A stretch of 64,000 nucleotides of DNA from Viridibacterium sp035456105 (GCA_035456105.1 DATIDV010000030.1:40814-104813), one strand, 5' to 3'; shown: positions 7,606 to 16,976, counted from the stretch's first letter. The notes: generated by a model from the letters alone, not told the origin. Translations and numbers: made by a program.

Positions 7606-10394
7606 GCGTATTTCCGCTGTTCGCCGCTACCGTGCAGATTGGCATCGCAGCGCCCGCAAAGTTCCGGGTGTGCGGCGTTGCTGCCGACGTCAGCGCGGTA
7701 GTGCCAGCAGCGTGCGCACTTGGCGTGCTCGCTCGGCGTGGCCACGATCTTTTCGTCCGCTTCGCTTGCCACTTCGCTGACTTGCGTGCGCGAGGTGATG
7801 AAGACGAAACGCAGGTCTTCGCCGAGCGAGGACAGGGCACGGTATTTCGCACCGCTTGCGGCCACGCTCAGTTCGGCCTGCAGCGAGGAGCCGACCTTGC
7901 CTTCGGTACGCACGGTTTCGATGACCTTCATCGCTTCGGCACGCACGGCGCGAATCGTCGACCAGCGCTCCAGCGCAGCGGCGTCGATGCTTGCGTCGGG
8001 CAGTTTGTGGAAGGCGTGCAGCATGATGCTGTCATCCGCATCATTGCCCAGTACGGCCCAGATCTCCTCGGCCGTGAACGACAGCACCGGCGCCATCAGT
8101 TTCACCACGGTCTGCGTGATGTGCCACAGCGCGGTCTGCGCCGAACGACGCGCGACTGATTTCGGCGCGCTCGTGTAGAGGCGATCCTTGAGGATGTCGA
8201 GATAGAAGCCACCGAGGTCTTCCGAGCAGAAGATCTGCAGCGCCTGGATCACGCGCTGGAAGTCGAAGCTGGCGTAATCCGCTTCGGCCTGATCGGCGAG
8301 CTGACGTGTCAGCGACAGTGCGTAGCGGTCGATCTCGAACCATTGCTCGACCGGCAGCGCATCCGTGGCGAAGTCGAAGTCAGCCGTATTGGCCAGCAGG
8401 AAGCGCAGCGTGTTGCGGATGCGGCGGTAGGTCTCGACGACGCGGTCGAGGATTTCCTTGCTGATCGACACTTCGCCCGAGTAGTCGGTCGAGGCGGCCC
8501 ACAGGCGCAGGATTTCCGAGCCAAGCTTGTCCGACACTTCCTGCGGCACGACCGTGTTGCCGAGCGACTTGCTCATCTTGCGGCCCTGGCCGTCGACCAC
8601 GAAGCCGTGTGTCAGCAGCGCCTTGTAGGGCGCGCGGCCGTCGATGGTGCAGCCGGTCAACAGCGAAGAGTGGAACCAGCCGCGATGCTGGTCCGAGCCT
8701 TCGAGGTACAGGTCGGCCGGGTAGGCGTGCTGATCGGCGTGCGAGCCGCGCATGACATGCAGATGCGTGGTGCCGGAGTCGAACCATACGTCGAGCGTGT
8801 CGTTGATCTTCGTGTACTGCTCGGCTTCGGCGCCAAGCAGCTCGGCTGCGTCCAGATTGAACCAGGCTTCGATACCGCCGGCCTCGACGCGCTTGGCCGC
8901 TTCTTCAACCAGCTCCAGCGTGCGTGGATGCAGATCGCCGGTTTCCTTGTGCAGGAAGAACGGGATAGGTACGCCCCAGTTGCGCTGACGCGAGATGCAC
9001 CAGTCGGGCCGATTGGCGAGCATGGCGTGCAGGCGCGGCTTGCCCCAGGCCGGGAAGAACTGCGTGTCTTCGACGGCTTGCAGCGCGCGTTCGCGCAGGC
9101 TTGCACCATCATTCGGGCGCAGGTCCATGCCGACAAACCACTGCGCGGTGGCGCGGTAGATGATCGGCGTCTTGTGACGCCAGCAATGCATGTAGCTGTG
9201 CGAGATGGTTTCGTGCTTGAGCAGGGCGCCGACTTCGCGCAGCTTCTCGACGATGTTCGGATTGGCCTTCCAGATGAACTGGCCGCCGAAGAATTCGAGC
9301 GATGGCACATACACACCATGGCCTTGCACGGGATTCAGGATTTCATCGAAGCCGCGGCCATTGGCGCGCCAGATCACGAAGTCGTCCGCGCCGTACGCAG
9401 GTGCGCAGTGCACGATGCCGGTACCTGCGTCGACGCCGACATACTCGGCCATGTAGACGGGCGAGATGCGGTCGTAGAACGGGTGCTTGAATTCGATGCT
9501 CGCCAGACGCGCGCCCTTGGCCGTGCCGATCACCGAGCCTTCGAGGCCGTAGCGCTTCAGGTTGCTCTCGACGAGATCCGAGGCCATCACCAGCAGCTTG
9601 TCGCCGACATCGACGAGCGCGTAATCGAACTCGGGATGAATGTTCAGTGCCTGATTGGCGGGGATCGTCCAGGGCGTCGTTGTCCAGATCACCGCGTAGG
9701 CGGGCTTGGGCAGACTATCCATATGGAATGCGATGGCCAGCTGCACCGGCTGTGCGCATTCGAAGGCCACATCGATGGCGTCCGACTTCTTGTCCTCGTA
9801 TTCGACCTCCGCTTCAGCCAGCGCCGAGCCGCAATCGAAGCACCAGTTCACCGGCTTGAGGCCCTTGAACACCCAGCCGTTCTTGACCATGGTGCCGAGC
9901 GCGCGGATCTCGCCGGCCTCGTTACCGAAATCCATCGTGCGATAGGGGTGCTCCCAGTCACCGAGTACGCCGAGACGGATGAAATCCTTGCGCTGGCCAT
10001 CGATCTGCTCGGCCGCGTAGGCGCGACTCAGTGCGCGCACCTTGTCGCCCGGCAGGTTCTTGCCGTGCGTGACTTCGATCTTGTGTTCAATCGGCAGGCC
10101 GTGGCAATCCCAGCCCGGCACATAGGGCGCGTCGAAGCCCGCCAGCGTCTTCGAGCGGGCGATGATGTCCTTGAGGATCTTGTTCAACGCGTGGCCGATG
10201 TGGATATTGCCATTGGCATATGGTGGCCCATCGTGAAGAATGAATTTCGGACGACCGGCAGATGCGGCACGAATCTTTTCGTAGAGCTTTTTCTGTTGCC
10301 ATTGCGCAACCCAGCCCGGCTCGCGCTTGGGCAGATCACCACGCATGGGAAACGCGGTGTCGGGCATGTTCAGTGTCTGTCGGTACTCGGCCAT
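7602..10394 (-). CDS. ileS: Isoleucyl-tRNA synthetase
   Basis: Class I aminoacyl-tRNA synthetase charging tRNA-Ile, 930 aa, the bacterial (type 1) length. HIGH-type signature GNIHIGHALNK is near residue 65, the KMSKS loop appears as GRKMSKSLGN, and the C-terminal zinc-binding knuckle is CARCWHY plus CGRCD. The CP1 editing domain spans about residues 190-410. It starts 37 bases after ribF and overlaps lspA by 4 bases. A 694-aa antisense reading frame over this gene is a compositional shadow. Confidence 0.97.
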   Translation of the reverse strand: MAEYRQTLNMPDTAFPMRGDLPKREPGWVAQWQQKKLYEKIRAASAGRPKFILHDGPPYANGNIHIGHALNKILKDIIARSKTLAGFDAPYVPGWDCHGLPIEHKIEVTHGKNLPGDKVRALSRAYAAEQIDGQRKDFIRLGVLGDWEHPYRTMDFGNEAGEIRALGTMVKNGWVFKGLKPVNWCFDCGSALAEAEVEYEDKKSDAIDVAFECAQPVQLAIAFHMDSLPKPAYAVIWTTTPWTIPANQALNIHPEFDYALVDVGDKLLVMASDLVESNLKRYGLEGSVIGTAKGARLASIEFKHPFYDRISPVYMAEYVGVDAGTGIVHCAPAYGADDFVIWRANGRGFDEILNPVQGHGVYVPSLEFFGGQFIWKANPNIVEKLREVGALLKHETISHSYMHCWRHKTPIIYRATAQWFVGMDLRPNDGASLRERALQAVEDTQFFPAWGKPRLHAMLANRPDWCISRQRNWGVPIPFFLHKETGDLHPRTLELVEEAAKRVEAGGIEAWFNLDAAELLGAEAEQYTKINDTLDVWFDSGTTHLHVMRGSHADQHAYPADLYLEGSDQHRGWFHSSLLTGCTIDGRAPYKALLTHGFVVDGQGRKMSKSLGNTVVPQEVSDKLGSEILRLWAASTDYSGEVSISKEILDRVVETYRRIRNTLRFLLANTADFDFATDALPVEQWFEIDRYALSLTRQLADQAEADYASFDFQRVIQALQIFCSEDLGGFYLDILKDRLYTSAPKSVARRSAQTALWHITQTVVKLMAPVLSFTAEEIWAVLGNDADDSIMLHAFHKLPDASIDAAALERWSTIRAVRAEAMKVIETVRTEGKVGSSLQAELSVAASGAKYRALSSLGEDLRFVFITSRTQVSEVASEADEKIVATPSEHAKCARCWHYRADVGSNAAHPELCGRCDANLHGSGEQRKYA

Positions 10395-10431
10395 TGTTTT
10401 CTCGAAGCGCTTGAAGTGAGTCAGTAAAAAA

Positions 10432-11367
10432 TCAGAAGTCTTGTCCGGCTGCGAAGTACTGGCGTACCTGATCGCAATCCGTGTTGATCGCGGCCGTCAG
10501 TTCGTCCAGCGAATCGTATTTTGCTTCGTTGCGAATCTTTCGCCAGAAACGCACGCGTAGTTGCTTGTGATACAGGTCGCCATCGAAGTCCAGCACGAAG
10601 ACCTCAAGCCGCAGCGCAAGCTTGTCGCCAATCGTCGGGCGCACGCCGAGGCTCGCTGCGCCGGGTACGTGATCGAGCGGGCCGCCTGCCACCGTCACGG
10701 CGAAGATGCCTGACAGCGGCATGGTCTTCTGGCGCAGCTGGATGTTCGCGGTCGGGAAGCCGATGGTGCGGCCGATCTTGTCGCCGTGCATGACGCGACC
10801 GACGACTTCGAAGGGCGCGCCCAGCAACATATTGGCATGCACCATGTCGCCTTCAAGCATGGCAGTGCGCACGGCCGAGCTGGAGACCCGCTCACCGCCC
10901 AGGTCCACAGTGTCGAGTGCCTCGACGCGGAATCCGCGTAGTTCGCCTGCTGCGCGCAGGGTTTCGAAGTTGCCCTTGCGGCCCTTGCCGAAACAGAAGT
11001 CGTCGCCGATCAGCAGGTGCCGCGCGCGCAGGCCGCGCACCAGCACGTGCTCAATGAAGTCTTCCGCCGACAGCGAGGAAAAAGCTGCGTTGAAAGGCTG
11101 GACGTAAACCTGATTGACGCCTTGCGCTTCGAGCAATTCGAGCTTTCGGCGCAGGCTGGTAAGGCGTGGCGGTGCTTCGTTCGGCGCGAAATATTCGCGC
11201 GGCAGTGGCTCGAAAGTCATCACCGCCGAAGGCAGCCCAAGCGTAGCGGCGCGGTGGCGCAACCGGGCCAGCAAGGCCTGGTGCCCGAGGTGCACGCCAT
11301 CGAAGTTGCCGATGGTCAGCACGCAAGGTCGCTCGTTGTATTTGGGGATGCCCCTGAAAACCTGCAT
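10432..11367 (-). CDS. ribF: Bifunctional riboflavin kinase / FAD synthetase
   Basis: Makes FMN from riboflavin and FAD from FMN, 311 aa. The N-terminal nucleotidyltransferase domain shows TIGNFDGVHLGHQAL and LIGDDFCFGKGRKGN with the following SSSAVR. The C-terminal kinase domain shows GDKIGRTIGFPTANI and the closing segment FWRKIRNEAKYDSLDEL. It is the first gene of the operon leading to ispH. No FMN riboswitch is visible upstream; a short leader with an extended -10 box is seen instead. Confidence 0.96.
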   Translation of the reverse strand: MQVFRGIPKYNERPCVLTIGNFDGVHLGHQALLARLRHRAATLGLPSAVMTFEPLPREYFAPNEAPPRLTSLRRKLELLEAQGVNQVYVQPFNAAFSSLSAEDFIEHVLVRGLRARHLLIGDDFCFGKGRKGNFETLRAAGELRGFRVEALDTVDLGGERVSSSAVRTAMLEGDMVHANMLLGAPFEVVGRVMHGDKIGRTIGFPTANIQLRQKTMPLSGIFAVTVAGGPLDHVPGAASLGVRPTIGDKLALRLEVFVLDFDGDLYHKQLRVRFWRKIRNEAKYDSLDELTAAINTDCDQVRQYFAAGQDF

Positions 11368-11390
11368 AAGTCGCTGACAAAAAAGGTCAA

Positions 11391-11400
11391 ATTATAGCAG
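11391..11400 (-). promoter_or_regulatory. Predicted -10 element for the ribF operon
   Basis: Minus strand reads TGCTATAAT about 25 bases before the ribF ATG: a perfect TATAAT preceded by TG, an extended -10 box. No good -35 is seen at 17 bp, which is common for extended -10 promoters. The leader would be only about 17-20 bases. Confidence 0.5.
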
Positions 11401-11478
11401 GGGCAGGTCTCCCGGTCTCTTGCCAGGCACTTGGCGCGGGCTTGTTTGCCAGCATGGAAGCACTTTTTGACGCTTGGC

Positions 11479-12639
11479 TCAGAAGGCGGGGATGTCTGCC
11501 AGGTACACCGCAGGCATGCCCTCGAAGTCGCTGGTGAACAGCACGCGTTTGTCGTCCGGCGTGAACGAGGGGTGCGGGTGACTGGTCTGGTGGCTGCCCT
11601 TGTACTCGCCCCAGGACGTGTTGTGCGCGCAGATGCGTTGCGTGGTGCGACTCTTGAGGTCGAAGACGTGCAGGTAGGGATCCGGCTCGAAAGCATGGCC
11701 TTCCTGGTCCGAGACGTCTTCGAGCTGGCCCGCGCCGTCGCCGACCAGCAGCGTTCCATCGTAGTTGCTCATGATGTGCGAGCAGGGTGGCATCGGCATG
11801 AGCATTTCGTTTTTCAGGGTCACCGGATCGGCCGCCCAGACGAAGCGGTTCTGCTCGCCCTTGACGTAGCTGACGTAAATCATGCGTGAGCCGTCCGGCA
11901 CCCAGAATTCGTGCATGCAGCTCTCGCCCGGCGCGTGGGTCTTTACCTTGCGCAGGTGCTCGCCGTTTGCATCGATCAGCCACATGCGCGCATCGACGAG
12001 GTCATGCGGACCCTCGTGGCAGAAACCCATGGTCTCGTCGTGGAAAGGGCGATACATGGGGTGGCCCATGTAAACCTTCTGCTCGAGCACGGTTTGCGAA
12101 GTGTGCGTAGTGCCATCGATGGAGATCAGACGGGTGCGCGGTGTCTGGTAGAACTGTTTGGTGAAACGTTCCCAACCGACGCAATCGGTGACGCGATCTG
12201 CGTCCCAGATTTCCATCGCGGCAAATTTTGTACAAGTCGTATTTGGCACCCAGGTGCCAGCGCCCTTCCACAGGTCGGGCACGGCATAGACCACTTCTTC
12301 TTCGAGCGTCTGCAGGTCAACTCGACGTAGCTCGTTGCTGTTGCGTACGTAGTACAGGTGTTTGTCATCGGGAGAGAGAAATGCGCCATGCGTATTGCAG
12401 CCCAGACCCTCTGTGAGTTGGCGGGCGAGGCCGGTGTGCAGATCGACCAGCCAGTGATTCATCGTGTCGTCGAACTCCGAGCCGAACATCAATTGAGAGC
12501 CGTCGTTGAAGAAGCACTTCTGGTAGAAGTAATTGCGATGACTGATGACATCCGGTGGCGTCAGGCGCGTGACGCGCATGCCCGTGGTCGGATCGGTGAA
12601 GTCGTGGAAGTTCAGCTGACGCGTACTGCCTTTGGCCAT
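11479..12639 (-). CDS. Oligogalacturonate lyase, PL22 family
   Basis: Cytoplasmic lyase that splits unsaturated and saturated digalacturonates into keto-uronate monomers, 386 aa, the normal length. No signal peptide is present, which fits an intracellular place. The seven-bladed propeller is indicated by repeating WD40-like strands (DDKHLYYVRNSNELRRVDL, PDGSRMIYVSYV, PDDKRVLFTSDF). Histidines in CNTHGAFLSPDD, SCMHEFWVPDG and QTSHPHPSFTPDD match the metal-binding and catalytic region of the family. It links the extracellular lyases at 1-5.6 kb with uronate catabolism, although no keto-uronate isomerase or reductase genes are in the window. It lies alone between ribF and a rhomboid gene. Confidence 0.88.
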   Translation of the reverse strand: MAKGSTRQLNFHDFTDPTTGMRVTRLTPPDVISHRNYFYQKCFFNDGSQLMFGSEFDDTMNHWLVDLHTGLARQLTEGLGCNTHGAFLSPDDKHLYYVRNSNELRRVDLQTLEEEVVYAVPDLWKGAGTWVPNTTCTKFAAMEIWDADRVTDCVGWERFTKQFYQTPRTRLISIDGTTHTSQTVLEQKVYMGHPMYRPFHDETMGFCHEGPHDLVDARMWLIDANGEHLRKVKTHAPGESCMHEFWVPDGSRMIYVSYVKGEQNRFVWAADPVTLKNEMLMPMPPCSHIMSNYDGTLLVGDGAGQLEDVSDQEGHAFEPDPYLHVFDLKSRTTQRICAHNTSWGEYKGSHQTSHPHPSFTPDDKRVLFTSDFEGMPAVYLADIPAF

Positions 12640-12703
12640 GTTCGGGCTTTCTCAAGGGGGAGCTGTGCGGGCGTGTGCAAAGGTTTCGCTGCAAAGCCCG
12701 GCA

Positions 12704-13870
12704 TTATCGCGCAGTCTCTATTCGCGTGCCGAGCAGGGCGGCTTGTGCTTCCTGCTGGCGCTGGCGGGCGAGTTGCAGCCAGCCCGGCTGGCCCGTCATC
12801 AGGCCGCGCGAGAGCATCTGCAGGGCGCTGCCATGCAGGCTGGCGTAGCGCAGCAAAGCCTGGTGCCGGACGTGGTCGGCAGGCGCGATCGATATTGCCG
12901 CCAATCGGTCGATTTGCGTTTGCCATGCTGGCAGCAGATTGTCATCGATCTCGCGTGCGACATCGGATGGTGAGAGGCGGCGCAGGCGTAGCTGTTCCAT
13001 CAGGCTTTGCACCTGCTGTTCCAGCTGGGCGTCATGTTGGGCGAGGTCGCGCGCGACTTCCGCGAATTCGACGTGTTGCTGCCAGGCCACCGCTACCTGC
13101 GGCGCTGTGCGCCACAGCGCGCCCGCGCACAGCACGGTGGCCAGCAATGCCAGCCAGGTCGAGCTCTGGCGCCATTGGGCGGAGGGTGGCGAGTTGAGCG
13201 GAGCGGCCATGCCGAGGCTCAGCAGCATGCCGCCCAGCAAGCCGCCGAGGTGAGCGGCATTGTCGATGCCGGGCAGGGCGAAGCCGGCAAACAGCGAGTA
13301 GCCAATGAAACCGAGCGTGCCGCTGCGCAATTTCTTGAGGATACCTAGCGGCACGTCGTGGCGCCGCCGTATCAGCCAGACCAGCAGGGCACCATAGAGC
13401 CCGAAGATGGCGCCGGAGGCGCCGACGCTGAGGCCTTGCGCGCGCCACCAGATGCTCGCCAGCGAGCCCATCAGGCCGCAGCCGAAGAACAGTAGCAAGG
13501 CGCCACCACGCCCGTAGATGCGCTCAATGAAGTGGCCGACCTGCCACAGAGCCAGCATATTGAGGGCGAGGTGCAGCGGGTTGCCGTGCAGGAAAATGGC
13601 GCTCAGCAGGCGCCAGGTTTCACCGGACTGGACCTTGGGGCCGAAGTCTGCACCCATCGCCAACAGGACTTCGCTGCGCACCGTCCACCAGGTTCCCGAC
13701 TGCCACATCTCGACGAGAAAGATGAGCGAGCAGGCTGCGACCAGCGCGTCGGTCAGCCAGATTCGGTCGACGCGCGCATGCAAGCGGTCGATGAATTCTT
13801 CTTCATTCAAACGCGTTTGTTTCCGGTCGTCACGACAACGGCGATCAGCGCTTGCGTGCGTTCTGGCCAA
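12704..13870 (-). CDS. Rhomboid-family intramembrane serine protease
   Basis: Membrane protease of the rhomboid family, 388 aa. Six or more hydrophobic segments lie between about residues 40 and 250. The catalytic pair is visible as GASGAIFG (serine about 152) and AAHLGG (histidine about 207); HGNPLHLALNMLALW is the family's conserved segment. The C-terminal 130 residues are hydrophilic and helical, with a QHDAQLEQQVQSLMEQLRLRRL coiled-coil-like stretch of unknown role. The annotated ATG overlaps the preceding gene by 26 bases; an in-frame TTG at 13810 is an alternative. Substrate unknown. Confidence 0.85.
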   Translation of the reverse strand: MARTHASADRRCRDDRKQTRLNEEEFIDRLHARVDRIWLTDALVAACSLIFLVEMWQSGTWWTVRSEVLLAMGADFGPKVQSGETWRLLSAIFLHGNPLHLALNMLALWQVGHFIERIYGRGGALLLFFGCGLMGSLASIWWRAQGLSVGASGAIFGLYGALLVWLIRRRHDVPLGILKKLRSGTLGFIGYSLFAGFALPGIDNAAHLGGLLGGMLLSLGMAAPLNSPPSAQWRQSSTWLALLATVLCAGALWRTAPQVAVAWQQHVEFAEVARDLAQHDAQLEQQVQSLMEQLRLRRLSPSDVAREIDDNLLPAWQTQIDRLAAISIAPADHVRHQALLRYASLHGSALQMLSRGLMTGQPGWLQLARQRQQEAQAALLGTRIETAR

Positions 13871-14240
13871 CCCATTCCATGTGCTTCTGGCGCTGCAGGT
13901 CTGCAGCTTGAATGGCTGTTTTCTGATCGTCCGTCAGGGGTTTGCCCTGGCGCTGCTCAAGTCCGGCAATGAGACGTGCCACCGGGTCGGTGATGCGGTC
14001 ATGCTCCGGCATGACTTTGGCGACCGCGCTGCTGCGCATGCCAACAATTTCGGCCACATCTTTCACATAGGCCTCATCGGCCTTGCGGGCTTCGGCTTTG
14101 ATGTAAGCGATCTGGGCCGGGGTGAATTGCTGGGCCTGCGCGGCATTGAAGCCTGCCGCGAGGCAACAGACAAGCAGGAGTTTGCCGAGATGGCTGATCA
14201 AGCGCCGGGATGGAAGCCAAGGGCAAGTGTTGTATGTCAT
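13845..14240 (-). CDS. Small exported protein of unknown function
   Basis: 131 aa from the ATG at 14240; the reading frame extends to 14504 but the extra part looks non-coding. A signal peptide (LGKLLLVCCLAAGFNAAQAQ) ends near residue 36. The mature part is alpha-helical and charged (FTPAQIAYIKAEARKADEAY, DDQKTAIQAADLQRQKHMEW). I do not recognise a family. It sits upstream of the rhomboid gene with a short overlap, so co-transcription is likely. The start is uncertain because no strong ribosome binding site is visible; an ATG at 14279 is possible. Confidence 0.55.
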   Translation of the reverse strand: MTYNTCPWLPSRRLISHLGKLLLVCCLAAGFNAAQAQQFTPAQIAYIKAEARKADEAYVKDVAEIVGMRSSAVAKVMPEHDRITDPVARLIAGLEQRQGKPLTDDQKTAIQAADLQRQKHMEWVGQNARKR

Positions 14241-14352
14241 GGCTGAGTGATGAGGGGTCTGAGATTGGTGAGGCTTCATGACAACGTGATCTGTGATCAA
14301 GTCTGATGCGGCCTTTGTACCACACGTTTCCGCCAAGCGTCTCGCTTGCAGC

Positions 14353-14847
14353 CTAGTCGATACGCCACTTGAACTGCAATACGACTGCGCCGTCGACATA
14401 AGGTTTGATCGTCGGAATGACGTAGGCTTCCAGCCCGAGCTTGCGGATGCGCCATTCGACGAAGGGCATGACCATCGGCACGATGGGGGAGTGATGGTAA
14501 CCACTGGAAAGGCCTCCCGTCAGGCCGACACGCCAGCCCTCGGCCGGGTGCCATAACGCGTAATCGACCGTGGCGTAGAACGCGGCGCGACGCAGGCTGT
14601 TCTTGAAAACGCCGACTGACCAGGCGAGGTCCATGTCCGGGTAGCCGTAGTAGTCGGCCTGATAGCCGATGCCGGGATTGACCTCGTTGAGATCCAGATC
14701 GCGCTCGAAGTGGTGCGAGATACCGCCAAAGCTCACGAATTCGTCCGCTGATGCGGCCAGGCTCCAGCACAACAGGCCTGCAGCAAGGACGTGAAGCGTG
14801 TGGTAACGGGTCGGGGGGAAAATGCGGCAAGGCAGGGCCGGGAGCAT
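14353..14847 (-). CDS. Putative outer-membrane beta-barrel protein
   Basis: 164 aa from the ATG at 14847 (frame open to 15123). A signal peptide ends at about LAASADEF. The mature part has alternating hydrophobic strands typical of a small barrel (FVSFGGISHHFERDLDLNE, NPGIGYQADYYG, FYATVDYALW, WRVGLTGGLSSGYHH) and ends in VVLQFKWRID, a possible barrel C-terminus. It resembles uncharacterised small beta-barrels of betaproteobacteria, broadly like lipid-A modifying PagL/PagP proteins, but I see no decisive catalytic motif. Function unknown. Confidence 0.5.
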   Translation of the reverse strand: MLPALPCRIFPPTRYHTLHVLAAGLLCWSLAASADEFVSFGGISHHFERDLDLNEVNPGIGYQADYYGYPDMDLAWSVGVFKNSLRRAAFYATVDYALWHPAEGWRVGLTGGLSSGYHHSPIVPMVMPFVEWRIRKLGLEAYVIPTIKPYVDGAVVLQFKWRID

Positions 14848-15276
14848 CAAGGCGTTCTCATGGGAAAAACGAGAGCGCATTGTAGCGGCTCGTGGCATGT
14901 TGGCGCTTCCGCAGGCCAAGCCTGGCCTTGGCCGTGTCTCCGGGTAGCACATGAGTACGACCATGCCGAGTGTGTTCAGGGCGACCGGTGGCGGGTCGGG
15001 GATTGCGCTCACGTTGGCCGGGTGCTGCGTTGTGAGCACCGTGAGGCCGGAATTGTCCCTGAGGCTGGCGACCGGTGTGGCGAAGTCGCTGACTTCGGGG
15101 GCGAGTCTCGGATCGAACGGCATTCAAGGACGTGGTCGAGGAGACAATTTATTTGGGTTTTTGTGCTTCGCGCAAGCGCGAAAAACCCGGTGTGTGTGAG
15201 CTTTCGAGGCTTTTTGTCTACTATTTTTGGCACAATGCAGCAATTGCAGCGCACCCCGTTCCGGAGAGGAAATGCC

Positions 15277-16044
15277 ATGAAGCGCGTCGTGTTCAACCAG
15301 AAGGGCGGCGTCGGCAAGTCGACCATCGCCTGCAATCTCGCTGCGATTTCGGCATCCAAAGGCTCGCGCACCTTGCTGATCGACCTCGATCCTCAGGGTA
15401 ACTCCTCCCACTACCTGCTCGGTGATGCGGCCGAAGCGGTAGAGCAGACGAGCGCCGAGCTGTTCGAGCAGACACTCACCCTGCGCTTCGAGCATCTACC
15501 GGTGACCGGCTATGTGCAGGCTAGCCAATTCCCGAATCTCGCGGTGATGACCTCATCGAAGCGGCTCGAAGAGCTGATGGGCAAACTTGAGTCGCGCTAC
15601 AAGATCTTCAAGCTGCGCGAGGCGCTGGGAGAGCTGTCCGAACACTTCGACTACATCTACATCGATACGCCACCTGCACTGAATTTCTATACGCGCTCAG
15701 CGCTGATTGCCGCCGATAGCTGCCTGATTCCCTTCGATTGCGACGATTTCTCGCGTCGCGCGCTGTACACACTACTGGAGAACGTCGAAGAGATTCGCAG
15801 CGATCACAACGACAATCTGCATGTCGAAGGCATCGTGGTGAACCAGTTCCAGCCGCGCGCCAGCCTGCCGCAGCGCATCGTGCAGGAGCTCAAGAACGAA
15901 GGTTTGCCGATTCTCGACAACTATCTGTCGAGTTCGGTGCGGATCCGTGAGTCACATCAACAGAGCAAGCCGATGATCCATCTCGACCCGCGCCACAAGC
16001 TCACGCTGGAATACGTGGCTCTGCACGACTCGCTCAACGGTTAG
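15277..16044 (+). CDS. ParA-family ATPase
   Basis: Deviant Walker-type ATPase, 255 aa. The frame is open to 14791, but the ATG at 15277 has GGAGAGGAA before it and begins MKRVVFNQKGGVGKST, the deviant Walker A motif. Further motifs are LLIDLDPQGNSS (A') and YIYIDTPPALNF (Walker B). No parB and no parS-like repeats are adjacent, so this is an orphan ParA-like protein rather than a chromosome partition pair. Such orphans position cellular complexes in other bacteria. Its partner is not visible. Confidence 0.85.
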   Translation: MKRVVFNQKGGVGKSTIACNLAAISASKGSRTLLIDLDPQGNSSHYLLGDAAEAVEQTSAELFEQTLTLRFEHLPVTGYVQASQFPNLAVMTSSKRLEELMGKLESRYKIFKLREALGELSEHFDYIYIDTPPALNFYTRSALIAADSCLIPFDCDDFSRRALYTLLENVEEIRSDHNDNLHVEGIVVNQFQPRASLPQRIVQELKNEGLPILDNYLSSSVRIRESHQQSKPMIHLDPRHKLTLEYVALHDSLNG

Positions 16045-16064
16045 GTCGATTCAATCAGGGCGAC

Positions 16065-16976
16065 TCAACTATTCGCGAGTCTCGTCAGCGCGGCGACCTG
16101 ATCGAGAATCGGTGGCGGGATTGGCATGCTGCCGTCGAGCATGGCGCGTACGATGGCCGCGTTGTTTTCCACCGAACACGCTTCGCTTGAGATCGCTTCG
16201 GTTTCCAGCGACACCTGATCGAATAATTCGATGGCCGTGCCGCGCTGGAAACCCAGCAGGCGCGGGCGCCGACGCGGGCTCGCATAGGCTTCGCCCTCGG
16301 TGCCGCGCATCAGCAGCGCCGTCGCGTTTTCCTGCACGAGAAATTCTTCCATCAGGGCCAGATATTCCGGATGCGTAACGGCGACGACGCGCACGGTGCG
16401 GCCCGGTGCCGGGTCCAGCAGTTTGGCTAGCGTGTGACCGCTGTTGCGCACGCCAAGGCGCGGACGCAGCGCGAGCAGGCGATCCAGCCCCGGGCACAGC
16501 ACTTCGAGTGGCAGGCACGCGAGGCGTGCCGACTGCAGGCGTTGCGTAGCTTCGGACAAGGTTGCACAAACAGGTACGTCGAGTGCTGCGAGCAATTCGA
16601 ACGGGCTGACACGAGAATCGAAATCGTGACGTCCCTGAATCAGTACCGGGATGCCCTGGCGTGCAAGAAGTTGCGCCACGACCGGCATCAGGTTGGCCTG
16701 TTTGCGCGCGCCGTTGTAAGTGGGTAGCACCACGCAACGCGGGCCCGGCGGTGCCGCGACCTGAGCACAGCGGCTATCCAGTGCGGTCTTGAAGCCTGTC
16801 AGCTCGCCGAGATCCTCGCCCTTGACGCGCAGCGAAAGAAGAATCGCGCCGAGTTCCATGTCGGGCACGAGGCCATCGAGAATGGCTGAGAACAGCAGCT
16901 CCGCCTGTTGCTTCTCGATGGGGCGGGCTCCCTTGGCACCACGCCCGATTTCCTTGATGATTTGTGCGTACTTCAT
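16065..16976 (-). CDS. ybiB: YbiB/TrpD2-type DNA-binding protein
   Basis: 303 aa from the ATG at 16976 (frame open to 17114). It has the anthranilate phosphoribosyltransferase fold: N-terminal helical domain (YAQIIKEIGRGAKGARPI, LGAILLSLRVKGEDLGEL) and LPTYNGARKQANLMP in place of the TrpD glycine-rich site. RNSGHTLAKLLDP and LMRGTEGEAYASPRR are YbiB hallmarks. YbiB proteins bind nucleic acid and are SOS-related in E. coli; they are not tryptophan enzymes. It converges with the ParA gene, 20 bases apart. Confidence 0.85.
   Translation of the reverse strand: MKYAQIIKEIGRGAKGARPIEKQQAELLFSAILDGLVPDMELGAILLSLRVKGEDLGELTGFKTALDSRCAQVAAPPGPRCVVLPTYNGARKQANLMPVVAQLLARQGIPVLIQGRHDFDSRVSPFELLAALDVPVCATLSEATQRLQSARLACLPLEVLCPGLDRLLALRPRLGVRNSGHTLAKLLDPAPGRTVRVVAVTHPEYLALMEEFLVQENATALLMRGTEGEAYASPRRRPRLLGFQRGTAIELFDQVSLETEAISSEACSVENNAAIVRAMLDGSMPIPPPILDQVAALTRLANS

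Noticed and set aside
8343..10427. 694-aa plus-strand reading frame over ileS
   Set aside because: It is the antisense shadow of a clearly functional ileS, rich in R, D, V and H as expected from complementing GC-rich codons, with no domain or ribosome binding site.
11368..11478. FMN riboswitch before ribF
   Set aside because: The leader is far too short and none of the conserved RFN-element blocks is present.
14791..15276. N-terminal extension of the ParA frame
   Set aside because: Arginine/histidine-rich, overlaps the start of the divergent barrel-protein gene, and a strong ribosome binding site stands before 15277.
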